NCBI GenBank assembly: GCA_973895155.1
Contig: OZ316895.1
Span: 22,816,001-22,880,000, forward strand
Length of the DNA stretch: 64,000 nucleotides
Direction: 5' to 3'
Source of the DNA: Marsupella aquatica
Taxonomy: Eukaryota > Marchantiophyta
The notes under the pieces are model-generated. The model did not search any database, was not told the DNA's origin, and saw only the letters and a program-made list of their open reading frames with translations. This document shows, piece after piece, positions 31,903 through 43,023 of this stretch (positions are counted from its first letter, which is position 1; each line of letters opens with the position of its first letter). The translations under genes were made by a program, and so were the position numbers.

Positions 31903-34900
31903 ATGGCCCACCCGTGCTCAATTCCGCATGCTCTGAACGGTAAAGATGCCGCAATTGCTGTCAAGCGCAGCATAAGTTTGAGGCACCCAATTGATGCCGC
32001 TTCTCTGCCATTGATGAGGTTCTCGCTCAAGTTCAAGCCCTTTCCCTGGAAGTTCAATGGAACAACTGGGCTGATGTGTCCAATTGCCAGAAGGCTACGA
32101 ATGGTAGAAACTGAGTGGAAACGGAATGAAGTCAGATGCAGTGCTGGGCGTTTTTCGAGCGATGGAGTTGGTGATCTGTCTGCCAACCTGCAGCAGCAAG
32201 CTACTACCCTGCAACAATTGCGCAGGGCACGGGTTATTGCCTGTTTGAGAGCTTCCAGGTAGCTATGATTCCTGGAACCAAGTGACCCAATTGATAGTTT
32301 GAGGTTCTTCACTTTCCCAAGAAAGGTGGTGTCCATGGGAAAAGATGTTTGATCCAATTTCATTGCAGTTGTTTATCTTTCGGTTGGATTCCATGGTTCG
32401 TTAATGCTTGGTTTCAGTGGTTTAAGGGGTTGATCATAGGCCATTGCCATTTGTTTAGCTGGCAGCTTAAATCCACGCCAGGGTTCAGGGTTTACGGTTT
32501 ACCTTCCACATCACAGCAGATGTATTTTTCTTTGGTTATAATTTTACATGTCAGGGTTTTGGTCGTTAAGGGTTTTGATTCCTATTAAGTCTTGGTTAGG
32601 ATTCAGTGGTTGGACAATTCTTCTTGGAACTTATCGTATGTCTTTACCAGAGGTTGAGGTGTCTGGATATGTTTAGGGTATCTCGAGAGAACGGCTTTTT
32701 CTCAATCTTTGGCTGAAAGTCAGTACCGAATAGTTTTTTGTTCCCAGGAGTTGTGGATCTCTTTGGCTTTTGGTCGGGACGTGGGGTTTCTCTTAAGATT
32801 ATTGGTTTTGACGATCAGGATCAAGGGCTATGGTGGACATCTAGAGAATGGGATCCTGTCGTAATGATCTTCGAGAATGTGCAAACGTGTATTGCCCAAA
32901 TGAGTCGAAAAAATATAATCCGGTTCAATGCAGTCTGTTAAATTTCCTAAAAATCACAATCTTATTGCATGGAGACTTAGTGTAGATCCATTCGGTGAGG
33001 TAAGACTACAATTGCCGCTGACATTCCTGGTGGTGTCCGTGTAACGTTAGAAGTAATAATCAGAGATTGATTGTATAAAGACTGAATTGGCAGTTCAAAC
33101 CTGGCGCTGGATGCGGCTCGTGCAGCACTGGATGGTGGGCTTACTGTGGTCTGCTCTTCTGCCTTTCGTGATATCATTCTTTTGGTCTTGATATATCATT
33201 AGAGTTGGGTATCAAGCTGGCATTGTAATTGCCGTCGGCCACTGAGCCAGTCTCTGATGATCCTCTTGTTTGCTTTCCTTGCAGCTTGAGGTCACCATGA
33301 ATACTCCGCAAGCTGCAGAGGTCAGTACTTTCGATGGTGAGGACCATGAATTTTGTTTAAACCTCACAAGACGCTTTACTTGCGTTTGAGTGATTTTGGA
33401 AAAGATTGTGGCAATTTGTTGGATTAAGTCGATCATTGACTGCAACTTTACCTGTTTAGCTTGTAATGATAAGACTCAGAAAGTTTAGAAAGTAGAGGGA
33501 TCCTTGCTCTGGACTAGGTTAGTATCTCGAAATGGGTTTCAACTCTGCAAGTTGAACAAGATGGGATGAGGTCCTCTACCACACCTCACTTTGATGTGGA
33601 AAAGTCTTGAGACAATTCTTGAATATTGAGGTAACTATCGCGGAGATTGCAGGTAATCAAGGTTCTTGTGCGAGAGTATCCATCAGTATTAATTGGGGTA
33701 AGAGAGACTTACAGACCAGCATTTGGCAGTGACGAGTTTTCACTTTAGACTTGCTATTGTGGACCACGGAAATGCCGGAACTTTGCTTCGGGCTTGGGTC
33801 TAATCGTGTCACTTGGGACATACTTCAGGCTGGTACTGTGCTATCGACGAAAGAAGCTGATCTGGCCAAAGATGCTGGAGCCAAGTTTTTGATGAGTCCT
33901 GTTACAGTGGAGGTCTGTGCTTATATCACGTACACATGACAGAGAGTACAAGACATTTTTGCTTCTGGAGACAGTACTTGGTTATTTCATCCTTTCGACA
34001 TTTGTTTTCATTGTGATCGTTGTGTCGCGGTTGTTTTGACATTTTGCTGCATCGTCGATGATTGAAATCTTAGACTTATAGTCAGATATACTTCGTTTTG
34101 ACTTCAGTCCACAAAATGTTTTCATGTCTTTGTTACAGGAGATTGTCCGTGATCACAGATGTGGACCAGTAGTACACATTCCAGGGGCTATGACACCAAC
34201 TGAGGTTAGGCCATGAAGCAAGCCAAACTTAGCATGCAAGAACTTTCTCCTTCCATCAGGGACTAGAAAGGTGTGTCTATTGATGTTGTCGCTAACTATG
34301 ATTTTATCGATGGGCTGCTTATCTCTAAATCACATGCTTTGTGGTTTGTCTCCTTTGCAGGTTATAAGTGCGTACAACTTAGGAGCTCCTGCTGTGAAGG
34401 TGAAATATAATTTAATGAGTATGAAAAGAATGTAGTACTTAGCTACTGTAGATCTCAATATGCCATCAGGATCAGGATATTGGAATCAGCCACATCCACG
34501 TTGTCAACATTACTGTAGGTCGTCTCTTGTTAACTCTAGTCAATGCCTATTTTCTTATGTATACTGCTTCAATAGACATTTTCAAGTATAGTTTTGCATT
34601 GTACACCGTCTTTCAGCAATCAACTCCCCGTCCAGAAGCCTATTTCTTACTATTTGTGCTCGCCGGGTTCCATTCTTGTTGCAAGCTTACCTCATTTGTA
34701 GATCCATTGAGGTTCAAAGCTGGCTTGTGACCGAGGTTCGTTGTGCAGCTGTACCCGATGTCACTTCTCGGAGGAGTTCCATTCATGAGAGCTCTGAGCA
34801 AATCACTTGGTCATATTCCCATGATTCCATCGAACGGCATTTGCTTAGGTGAATCTTATTCCCAGTCGCTTACTCTTCTTCTAATTTTCACAGCAAATAC

Positions 34901-35121
34901 TCAGGCATACATTTTAAGCTTCGTCTAACCATCTGTTAACCATTAATGTAACAGATATGGTGGAGTCATACATTATTGCAGGTGCAATCGCAGTGATACT
35001 TTCTGAATCAATTTTTGAAAAGTCAGCATTAGAAAGAAATGATATGGATAGAGTAAGGAAACTTGCAAGTGCAGCTGTTTCGGGGACTACTTCTTGTCAA
35101 TCCAAGTTGATGACTTCTTAA
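31903..35121 (+). CDS. EDA: 2-keto-3-deoxy-6-phosphogluconate (KDPG) aldolase, plastid-type, 9 exons
   Basis: Cleaves KDPG to pyruvate and glyceraldehyde-3-phosphate, the last step of the Entner-Doudoroff pathway. Exons: 31903-32258, 33094-33148, 33285-33320, 33653-33697, 33829-33912, 34139-34204, 34361-34399, 34749-34848, 34955-35121; 948 nt, 315 aa, all in phase. The first 100 or so residues, rich in Ser, Arg and Ala, look like a plastid transit peptide. Then RARVIACLR, TVLEVTMNTP (E139, catalytic base), GAGTVLSTKEADLAKDAGAKF, HIPGAMTPTE, GAPAVKLYP (K227, Schiff-base lysine) and LGHIPMIPSNGICL (phosphate-binding GG replaced by SNG). The intron 2 donor is GTCTGC, weaker than usual. Other in-frame ATGs, such as 32014, could start a shorter protein. 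The last exon is partly copied at 37359. Confidence 0.93.
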
Positions 35122-36017
35122 AACAATAATCATCTTTGCTCTGACGATGGTCCTCCAATTGTGAACGATGAATTCCGAACACGATCTCTTACGGGCAGCA
35201 CCTCTGCACCGCCATTGGGTTCAGTCGGTCCACTGTTCTTTGTCATGCACAACTGGCAGGACTGAGAAGTCGCGTTTCTTTGCCAAGCTCTAGTGGTTGA
35301 TATCTTGTGGTGCACTCGATAGTTAACAAGCTCAACCTCTTAACTTTATTAAAAAATCGGAGTATGATGAAAAGTATCTTATAACTTCATTAAAAAATAG
35401 GAGTATGATAAAATGTATTTTACAATTTCATTAAAAGTCCTTCAGATTGTCATACAGGTGTTCAAGGGTCACATTGAACATTTGTTGACCCTCTTCATAT
35501 CCTACCCCTTTGGAGTAGCATCCACGGAAACACCCTTATCATTCCCTTCCCATAGCAAATCAATAACCACCCAACTGCCCGAAACTTTGGATTGGTTCAC
35601 ATGAGTGCAAATCAATAACCACCCAAGTGCCATAAACTTTGGATTGGTTCACATGAGTCTAAGCTGGTCCCCAATCTAATTAAAATGCGAATATAGACAA
35701 GTGAGTTTACTTGGGATTGGTTCACACGAGTCTAAGCTGGTCCCCAATCTAATTAAAATGCATTGATTCTGGACAAGCAATGACTCCCTTATGCAATGGC
35801 ACTTGACAGTATTGATTATAGACAAGCATTGACTTGCATATGCAATGGCACAAGTCAGATCTTGGAACTGAACAAGACATATCAGAACATGAAACCCATT
35901 GAACACCCGAAGATTGTAATTGCAATTGGGGAAAGCATCTGCCACAATTGAACTGTAAAGGCTAATGCCACTAGCACATGACAGATCTTAAGGGGCACTG
36001 AACAAGACAATTAGAGC

Positions 36018-36283
36018 AGGATGCCCATTCAACACCCACATATGGTAATTACAAATGAAGAAATCATCTGCCACAATTGAGTTGTAAAGGCTCATGCACT
36101 AGGATGCCCATTCAACACCCACATATAGTAATTACAAATGAAGAAATCATCTGCCACAATTGAGTTGTAAAGGCTCATGCACTACTAAGAGCAGGATGCC
36201 CATTCAACACCCACATATAGTAATTACAAATGAAGAAAACATCTGCCACAATTGAGTTGTAAAGGCTCATGCACTACTAAAAG
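36018..36283. repeat. Minisatellite, three copies of 83-92 bp
   Basis: Units starting with ggatgcccattcaacaccc recur near 36018, 36102 and 36194, each ending near ggctcatgcact. Copy 2 of the large duplication holds only one such unit near 38505-38585, so the array expanded in copy 1 or shrank in copy 2. Confidence 0.85.
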
Positions 36284-36446
36284 TTTACTTTCCAATGTTT
36301 TGCAACGCTGGAAATGCAAGCCCATATTTCTCTAGCTATGATTTCTCCTAAATTCAATCCCTACCTACACTATCATGTGCTTCATATTGTAGATCACCTT
36401 TTGTGCTAGTGACTAGTTCAATTGGCTAAGAGAGTTCAATTATCAT

Positions 36447-36689
36447 TTAGGCAGGCATTTCAATTTGCACTTGGATAGCACACCAGGGCAACTGATTGTG
36501 GAGAGGGAATGATGGGAGTTGGAGCCTGCATCGTGGGCACACATGGCATGGAGGCCATTGGTGCAACCTTTGTCTTGTTTCAAATCCCGGTTGGTGCTTC
36601 AATTTGTTCAGCTTCAAGGATCTGTGGCGTTGAACAAGTCCACTTCTAAAGAAACAAAATAAGTTTACACCAATTAGGGTTCCAATCAA
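36447..36689 (-). other. Conserved antisense open frame, function unknown
   Basis: On the minus strand an acceptor-like tttgtttctttag is followed by about 67 codons (RSLKLNKLKHQPGFETRQ...). The matching stretch in copy 2 (about 38760-38943) is nearly identical but is interrupted at this point by the 287-bp MITE. It may be a downstream exon of the antisense gene, or chance. I do not recognise it. Confidence 0.25.
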
Positions 36690-36859
36690 ATTCAGCTTTT
36701 AGGATGACCAGGAACTATACATTGCAATATAGTTTTAATAGAAACAAACACGAAACTAACGAGGCATTGAAGAAAAGCCCACAACTAACAAGGCACTAAA
36801 GAAAGCGCAGGAAGAATCAAAATTGGAAAACCCCATGATCATAGGCATCTACCAGGATA

Positions 36860-37354
36860 AATCGAACACCTTCCTCAATAGGTACATATAAGCCTGCCGA
36901 GGACCAGAGCCCATCATTTTCATCACTAGACAGAATGGAGAAGGGATGGCAGCCTGGTTATCTGAACAACGGTCGCCCATATGCTCAATAGCCAGTGAGC
37001 AATATCCTCCACTTGCTGATCTGACAAATTATGCCAACATAAGGCGTGCTCACCACCAACTTGGTTGGCAGGGGTTACTCCAGGTACAGAATGGGATGAT
37101 TGTATCAGTCAATTACGAATTTTTTTGAATGAATCCTCTATGTCTGCTCCCTGTACCACAGGAGCACTCTCCACACCCAGCGCAAGATGAAGTCCTCGAT
37201 TATTGAGGATCTGCACCACCAGTGCAGGATCGTCCTCAGTCAGCCCCTGCACAATCTGATTGCACGGCATGACTATTGTCGGGGTGAGAATTCCCTTGAG
37301 AGAATCCAGACATGTGATGTTGTGACTCAACTCGTTGTATTCGGCCTCATTCAT
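36860..37354 (-). pseudogene. Antisense gene fragment, copy 1 (unrecognised protein)
   Basis: Minus strand, reading NELSHNITCLDSLKGILTP, CNQIVQGLTEDDPALVVQIL, NNRGLHLALGVESAP and GADIEDSFKKI, then a stop. A second candidate exon follows an acceptor-like tctgtctag at about 36930 (DENDGLWSSAGLYVPIEEG). The 5' end is cut off at the duplication junction (37355). It matches copy 2 well, with CGA intact where copy 2 has TGA. I cannot assign a family. Confidence 0.45.
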
Positions 37355-37358
37355 GGGT

Positions 37359-37430
37359 AGAGTAAGGGAACTTGCAAGTGCAGCTGTTTTGGGGACTACT
37401 TCTTGTCAATCCAAGTTGATGTCTTCCTAA
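37359..37430 (+). pseudogene. Duplicated 3' end of KDPG aldolase
   Basis: The sequence encodes VRELASAAVLGTTSCQSKL and a stop at 37428-37430, corresponding to the last 23 or so codons of the aldolase with a few substitutions. No upstream exon accompanies it; on its left it joins the antisense fragment of copy 1. Confidence 0.85.
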
Positions 37431-37999
37431 AACAATAGTCATCTTTGCTCTGATGATGTTCCTGCAGTTGTGAACGATGACTTTCGAACACGATCTCTTA
37501 CGGGCAGCACCTTTGCACCGCCATTGGGTTCAGTCGGTCCACTATTCTTTGTCATGCACAACTGGCAGGACTGAGAAGTTGCGTTTCTTCGCCAAGCTCT
37601 AGTGGCTGATAAGACATCCTATGGCGCACTGATTATCGATAGTTAACAAGCTCAACCTCTTAACTTCATTAAAAAATTGGAGCATGATGAAAAGTATTTT
37701 ACAACTTCATTAAAATTCCTTAGATTGTCATACAGGTGTTCAAGGGTCACATTGAACATTTGTTGACCTTCTTGATATCCTGCCCTCTGGAGTAGCATCC
37801 ACGGAAACATGACTTATCTTTCCCTTCCCATAGCAAATCAATAACCACCTGACTGACTGCGAGAAACTTTGGATTGGTTCACATGAGTCTAAGCTGGTCC
37901 CCAATCTAATTAAAACACATTGATAATAGATAAGCCAGTCTATTTTGGATTGGTTCACATGGGTCTAAGCTGGTCCCCAATCTAAATAAAATGGATTGA

Positions 38000-38300
38000 T
38001 TATAGACAAGCAATGACTCAAGTTTGCAATGGCACTTGACAGTATTTATTGTAGACAAGCAATGACTGGCACCTGGCAGTATTGATTGTAGGCAAGCAAT
38101 GACTTGCCTATGCAATGGCACCTGACAATATGCCGCACATGACAATATGCAATAGCACCTGACAATATGCAGTGGCACTTGTCGGATCTTAATATGCAAT
38201 GGCATCAGACAATATTGATTGTAGGCAAGCTATGACTCGCCTATGCAATGGCACCTGACAATATGCAATAGCACCTCACAATATGCAATGGCATTTGGGA
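38000..38300. repeat. Degenerate short-unit minisatellite
   Basis: Units built on gcaatggcacctgacaatat and attgattgtaggcaagcaatg recur many times with varied spacing. The related region in copy 1 (35760-35860) has fewer units. Confidence 0.75.
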
Positions 38301-38943
38301 TCTTAACGGGAACTGAACAAGACACATCAGAGCAGGAAGCCCATTGAACAAGATGGTAATTGCAATGGGAGAAAGCATATGCCACAATTGAGCTATAAAG
38401 GCTAATGCCACTAGCACATGACAGATCTTAACAGGAACTGAACAAGACAACATTAGAGCAGTGACAGATCTTAACTGGAACTGAACAAGACAATATTAGA
38501 GCAAGATGCCTATTCAACATCCACAAATGGTAACTACAAATGAAGAAAGCATCCGCCACAATTGAGTTGTAAAGGCTCATGCAATACTAAAAGATTAATT
38601 ACTTTCTAATGTTTTGCAAGGCTGGAAAATGCAAGCCCATATTTTTATAGCTTTGATGTCTCCTAAACTCAATACCTGCCTACACTATCATGTGCTTCAT
38701 ATTGTAGATCACCTTTTGTGCTAGTGACTAGTTCAATTGGCTAAAAGAGTTCAATTGTCATTTAGGCAGGCATTTCAATTTGCACTTGGACAGCACACCA
38801 GGGCAACTGATTGTGGAGAGGGAATGATGGGAGTTGGAGCCTGCACGTGGGCACACATGACATGGAGGCCATTGGTGCAACCTTTGTCTTGTTTCAAATC
38901 CCGGTTGGTGCTTCAATTTGTTCACGTTCAAGGATCTGTAGCG

Positions 38944-39230
38944 CTCGGGGGGTTAACTAAGTGTATATTTTGGGGTACCACGTGCGATCCTAGCCTAATA
39001 TAAATAGACCTATTTTATAAAGAAAGTATTCCAAAAATATTATTTATTTTCAATATTAATAACCTATTTTACTTTATAAAGAGTATATATTAAAGAATAT
39101 TCTATAAACATGAGTTTATAATACCTTCTTTTGCCTCCTATGTTTTTTAAAAATTTAGTTAAAATCTGTCAAAAATACATATTTTGGATCGCATGTGGTT
39201 CCTAAGATTTTTGATAGTCAACCCCCCGAG
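38944..39230. mobile_element. hAT-like MITE, 287 bp, perfect 8-bp TSD
   Basis: Left end CTCGGGGGGTTAACTA and reverse-complemented right end CTCGGGGGGTTGACTA match at 15 of 16 positions. Subterminal accacgtgcgatcc and its inverted partner accacatgcgatcc extend the inverted repeat. It is flanked by ctgtagcg on both sides (38936-38943 and 39231-39238). The duplicate segment at 36619 on shows the uninterrupted site (ctgtggcgtt). The interior is AT-rich and non-coding. Confidence 0.92.
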
Positions 39231-39646
39231 CTGTAGCGTTAATGAAGTCCACTTCTAAAGAAACAAAATAAGTTTACACCAATTAGGGTTCCGCTCAAAT
39301 TCAGCTTTTAGGATGACCAGGAACTATACATTGCAATATAGTTTTAACATAAACAAACATGGAACTAACGAGGCACTGAAGAAAAGCCCACAACTAACAA
39401 GACACTAAAGTGTCCAATTCAGCTTTTAGGATGACCAGGAACTATACATTGCAATATAGTTTAACAGAAACAAACACGAAACTAACGAGGCACTGAAGAA
39501 AAGCCCACAACTAACAAGACACTAAAGAAAAGCCCACAACTAACAAGGCACTAAAGAAAAGTGCAGGGAGAAATTTCAAAATTGGAAAACCCCATGATCA
39601 TAGGCACCTACCAGGATAAATCGAACACCTTCCTCAATAGGTACAT

Positions 39647-40261
39647 CTAAGCCCGCCCAGGACCAGAGCCCATCATTTTCATCACTAGACAGAATGGAGA
39701 AGGGATGGCAAGCCTGGCTGTCTGAACAGTGGTCGCCCATAGATGGTTGCTCCATAGCCCGTGAGCAATATCCTCCACCTGCTGATCTGACAAATTATGC
39801 CAACATAAGGCGTGCTCACCACTAACCTGGTTGGCGGTGGTTATTCCAGGTACAGAATGGGCTGATTGTATCAGCAAATTACTAATTTTTTTGAATGAAT
39901 CCTCTATATCTGCTCCCTGTACCACAGGAGCACTCTCCACACCAAGCGCAAGATGAAGTCCTCAATTACTGAGGACTTGCACCACCAGCGCAGGATTGTC
40001 CTCAGGCAGCCCCTGCACAATCTGATTGCACACCATGACTGTCATCGGCGTGAGAATTCCCTTGAGAGAATCAGGACATGTGATATTGTGACTCAACTCG
40101 TTCTCTTCAACCTCATTCCTCTCACTCTGGCGAGGCATCTCCCCCAAAAGAGAAGCCCTCATGACTTTGCGGAGACATGTGATATTGTGACTCAACTCGT
40201 TCTCTTCAACCTCATTCCTCTCACTCTGGCGAGGCATCTCCCCCAAAAGAGAAGCCCTCAT
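39647..40261 (-). pseudogene. Antisense gene, copy 2, broken by a stop (unrecognised protein)
   Basis: From an ATG at 40261 (MRASLLGEMPRQSERNEVEE) the frame runs through SLKGILTPMTVMVCNQIVQG to a TGA near 39962, where copy 1 has an Arg codon (CGA). It continues in the same frame with GLHLALGVESAP, GADIEDSFKKISNLLIQSAH, SGEHALCWHNLSDQQVEDIA and further. A 99-bp in-frame tandem duplication repeats 33 residues near the N-terminus. It was presumably a convergent neighbour of the KDPG aldolase before duplication. No domain is recognised. An exon-like DENDGLWSWAGLDVPIEEG with a possible donor lies at 39640-39690. Confidence 0.5.
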
Positions 40262-40273
40262 GACTTTGCGGAC
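40075..40273. repeat. 99-bp tandem duplication, two near-perfect copies
   Basis: The acatgtgatattgtgactc units start at 40076 and 40175 and run to atgactttgcgga. As 99 is a multiple of three, the antisense reading frame stays open through both copies. Confidence 0.93.
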
Positions 40274-43023
40274 AGAGATTCAGCGGGAAAAGGCCGTTCA
40301 ATACTCGTGATGTGAGAACTCAGTTTTGAGAGTGGGGAGAGGAGAGGAGTGGCGAAGAAGTTATGGAAGTTCACACTATTGTAGGTGGGCAAGGCTCATG
40401 CTTGTTCACCACACGGTACCCAGCTTGGCTCATGCTTACTTTGCCGGACGGCTGATTTTTATTAACCACATGGTACCCAGCTGTGCTGACGCATATTAAC
40501 GACATGGCACCTGGGATCACACATGTTAACCAGGGCAGAGGAGTTATGGCAGCAGTAGTTCGCAAACCTCGGAAATTCTACCATTCTAGTAGAAACCTTA
40601 GAAACAAAAAACTCACCTCGATTGGAAGCTAACTCGCGGCAACAACGACCAGAACTAACACATCAACACGGTAACCACATCAGCTCAGCCAGCACGATGT
40701 TCTCCTCCGTTTCTCTGCTCCGGCACTTCTCCTGCGGCTCTCAGAAGCTGCGGCACATCCACTCCTCGGTTTCTGGTTTTGCCAATTGCATAATTTATGC
40801 GAACAGGACCAAATTTGGAAAGCACCATTGGAATTTGGGAATGAGTTGAAGTCCCGCATAAGTTGAAGTCCTCTACACTTATTCCCAGAGAAGAAGCAAC
40901 CAAAGGGTTCGCGGGAGATTGAGATCATTATTTGAAATTTCAGTACCATATATATGGGATCCTTTGTTCGGAAGTTGGCCCTGACCCGGGTGCCCCTTCC
41001 TCTACAGTTGGATTCTGGCCCAATAAAGTCTTGTCAAGTAAAGCCCGCCCCAGACAATCTTGTCGAGGGAAGTCGACCCATGCGCAGAAAAGTTTTGTCC
41101 AGTAATTAAGATCTTATCTAGCAAACTCCAGCGCAGTAAGTTGGTCTCCCTTCCTGCCAACGTGCCTGCCTGTGAAGAATGATGGACCCAGCTGGAGTCT
41201 CAATGCCTGCCGACGTGCCTGCCTGTGAAGAACAATGGACCCAGCTGGATTCCCAGTTCAACGGAGGTACCATTCATTGCAGCCGGGCCAGAGGGAGTCA
41301 GCTGCCATCATCAGGCGAAGTACGCAGGGAAGGTGGCGATTTCGATTTTTGGCATGCGGTTGACAATTTGCGGTACTTCTCTTCCAAGGATCTTTGTCGA
41401 TCTCAAAACAATTACCAGTACACACGGGCAACCCAAAAACAGGGCCCCAAAGCAAACAGTAGGAGGAGAGTCCAATAGCGTTTATTGACGCATCGGCTGT
41501 AAGGTCCCGGTGTTACTGACAGACTGATAAGCGAGGAGAGGAGGTGGAGAAACGAACAGCGACGAAGTGGGGTACGGGTAATCTGAGACGCTCGGCAATT
41601 CCAGGGTCAAGGGTTCTCTTGCCCAGTCCTCCTGCACCGCAGATCACACCTCTGCTCCTCCAGTGAGCTGCTGTGGTGGTTCATATGGTCAAAGAGTCCC
41701 TCTTAGGAAATTGGTGGGAGGTGATTTGTTGCTGCTGTAGCGACGATGTTAGTTGTCATCTGTCCTGGTTCTTACCTCCTCCAACTTTTCCTGCTGCTCT
41801 GATTTTTCTTTTCCCAAGTTGCGCAACCACTGTAGCTTGCAGGCAGGAAAACCCCTGGATTACATTTATTGCTGCTCTTGCTTGGGTTGACACTGTTTCT
41901 AGTCATTACTCCATTGGTTCCTCCTGCACATTCGTGAGGTCATTTTCGAAGGTAACTGTATAATCGATGAGCCTACTATAGTGCGAACAATTCATTCAGG
42001 TCAGCATATTGCTAGATGGAAAGCTTCACTGAAGTCCTCTTGTCTTCTTTCCCAGCCCTTGTTTGGTCCTGTCCCGGAGCTTGTCGACGTGGATAATGCG
42101 GCCAAGTGCGCGAGTTACATTGTCGTCTGGCATGCGCAATCGACCTTGCGAAAATCAGAGATTATTTCCGGGTAAGTTCGGTTTTCGTTCGGAGAGAATG
42201 AATGGAAGGGTTAACTAGTAAAGCCTCTCGCGATAGCACCCGTACTGGGGTTTTGCCTCTGATGCCTACGGTTCAATTGAAAGGTGCAACCTCGCGGGTT
42301 GAGAGAGGGAGAGATTTTTCTTTTGCGTCTGAAAAGCCGGCAGACTGGTCTACATCAGTAGATACTTTCATATTTGGGTGATTTCGATTTTGGGCGCTTG
42401 CAGCTCACTCGCGTTCTCCCGTCCTCTGCACAGTAGTGACGTATTCCTGCTTGTCTTGCCGCTTTGACAGTTCACAGAGCGTCCATTTGATGAAGGTCCG
42501 CGACTGACATTTTCTTTCCCTGCGTCGTGCGTTGTTTTGTGATGGTGTGTAGCGTCAGAGAGAATAAAGGGATTACTTGAAACACTAGAAGGTATAGAGA
42601 CAGAGAGGATAATGATTCAGGTGACTAGCTGAATCCAGGGTAAACCTAGATCACCAGGTTTGTGTTAGGGGCGTCTGATTAGATGCGGCGAGAGAGTGGA
42701 TAAGATTAGCTCCGTCAGTGATTGAGAAGGAGGTTACAACCTGCTAATGCATTTCTGTATCACTGTTTGCTGTATCAGATGTGCTGGTGACTTGTGCTGG
42801 CAATCGATTGGGATCTCCAAAGGTAGAACTTCCTTCTTTCAATTGTACCGATTGAAAACATCAAAGGTCTCCCTGGTCTCCCACTATTGCAAGGAACATA
42901 AGTCGGACGGCAGGACCGGCTTCCCGACTCTGAAGGTGGTGATGTTCAGTCTGATCTGTTGAGTTTACAGATTCTGGCGGATTGATCCTTGAACGAATTG
43001 GGCAGAGCAGGAGTGCGACAGCA
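40274..43023. other. Upstream region of the ALS3-like gene
   Basis: No protein gene is supported. It holds weak repeats around ggtacccagct (40410-40500), a 53-bp duplication at 41153-41250 (cctgccaacgtgcctgcctg units), and an exon-like donor ccggGTAAG at 42171. An acceptor-like tttacag lies at 42970, so a 5' UTR intron of the ALS3-like gene (about 42172-42970) is plausible. Confidence 0.4.

Larger units (their letters stand above)
35050..37355. repeat. Tandem segmental duplication, copy 1 (2.3 kb)
   Basis: Sequence from gagtaagg inside the last KDPG aldolase exon to about 37355 is repeated from 37359 onward, in the same order and orientation. Shared landmarks: aldolase 3' end, ttcagtcggtcc, cctaccccttt/cctgccctct, aggcaggcatttcaatttgc, gatgaccaggaactatac, and the antisense gene fragment. 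The offset is about 2,309 bp at the left end. Confidence 0.9.
37359..40120. repeat. Tandem segmental duplication, copy 2 (2.76 kb)
   Basis: Second copy of the segment described at 35050. It is longer because of a 287-bp MITE (38944-39230), a local duplication of the aggatgaccaggaactatac block (about 39310 and 39427), and expanded caatggcacctgacaatatg repeats (38000-38300). The antisense gene continues past its right edge. Confidence 0.88.

Noticed and set aside
36016-36283. A CRISPR-like array
   Set aside because: It is an ordinary minisatellite; whole units are repeated and there are no spacers.
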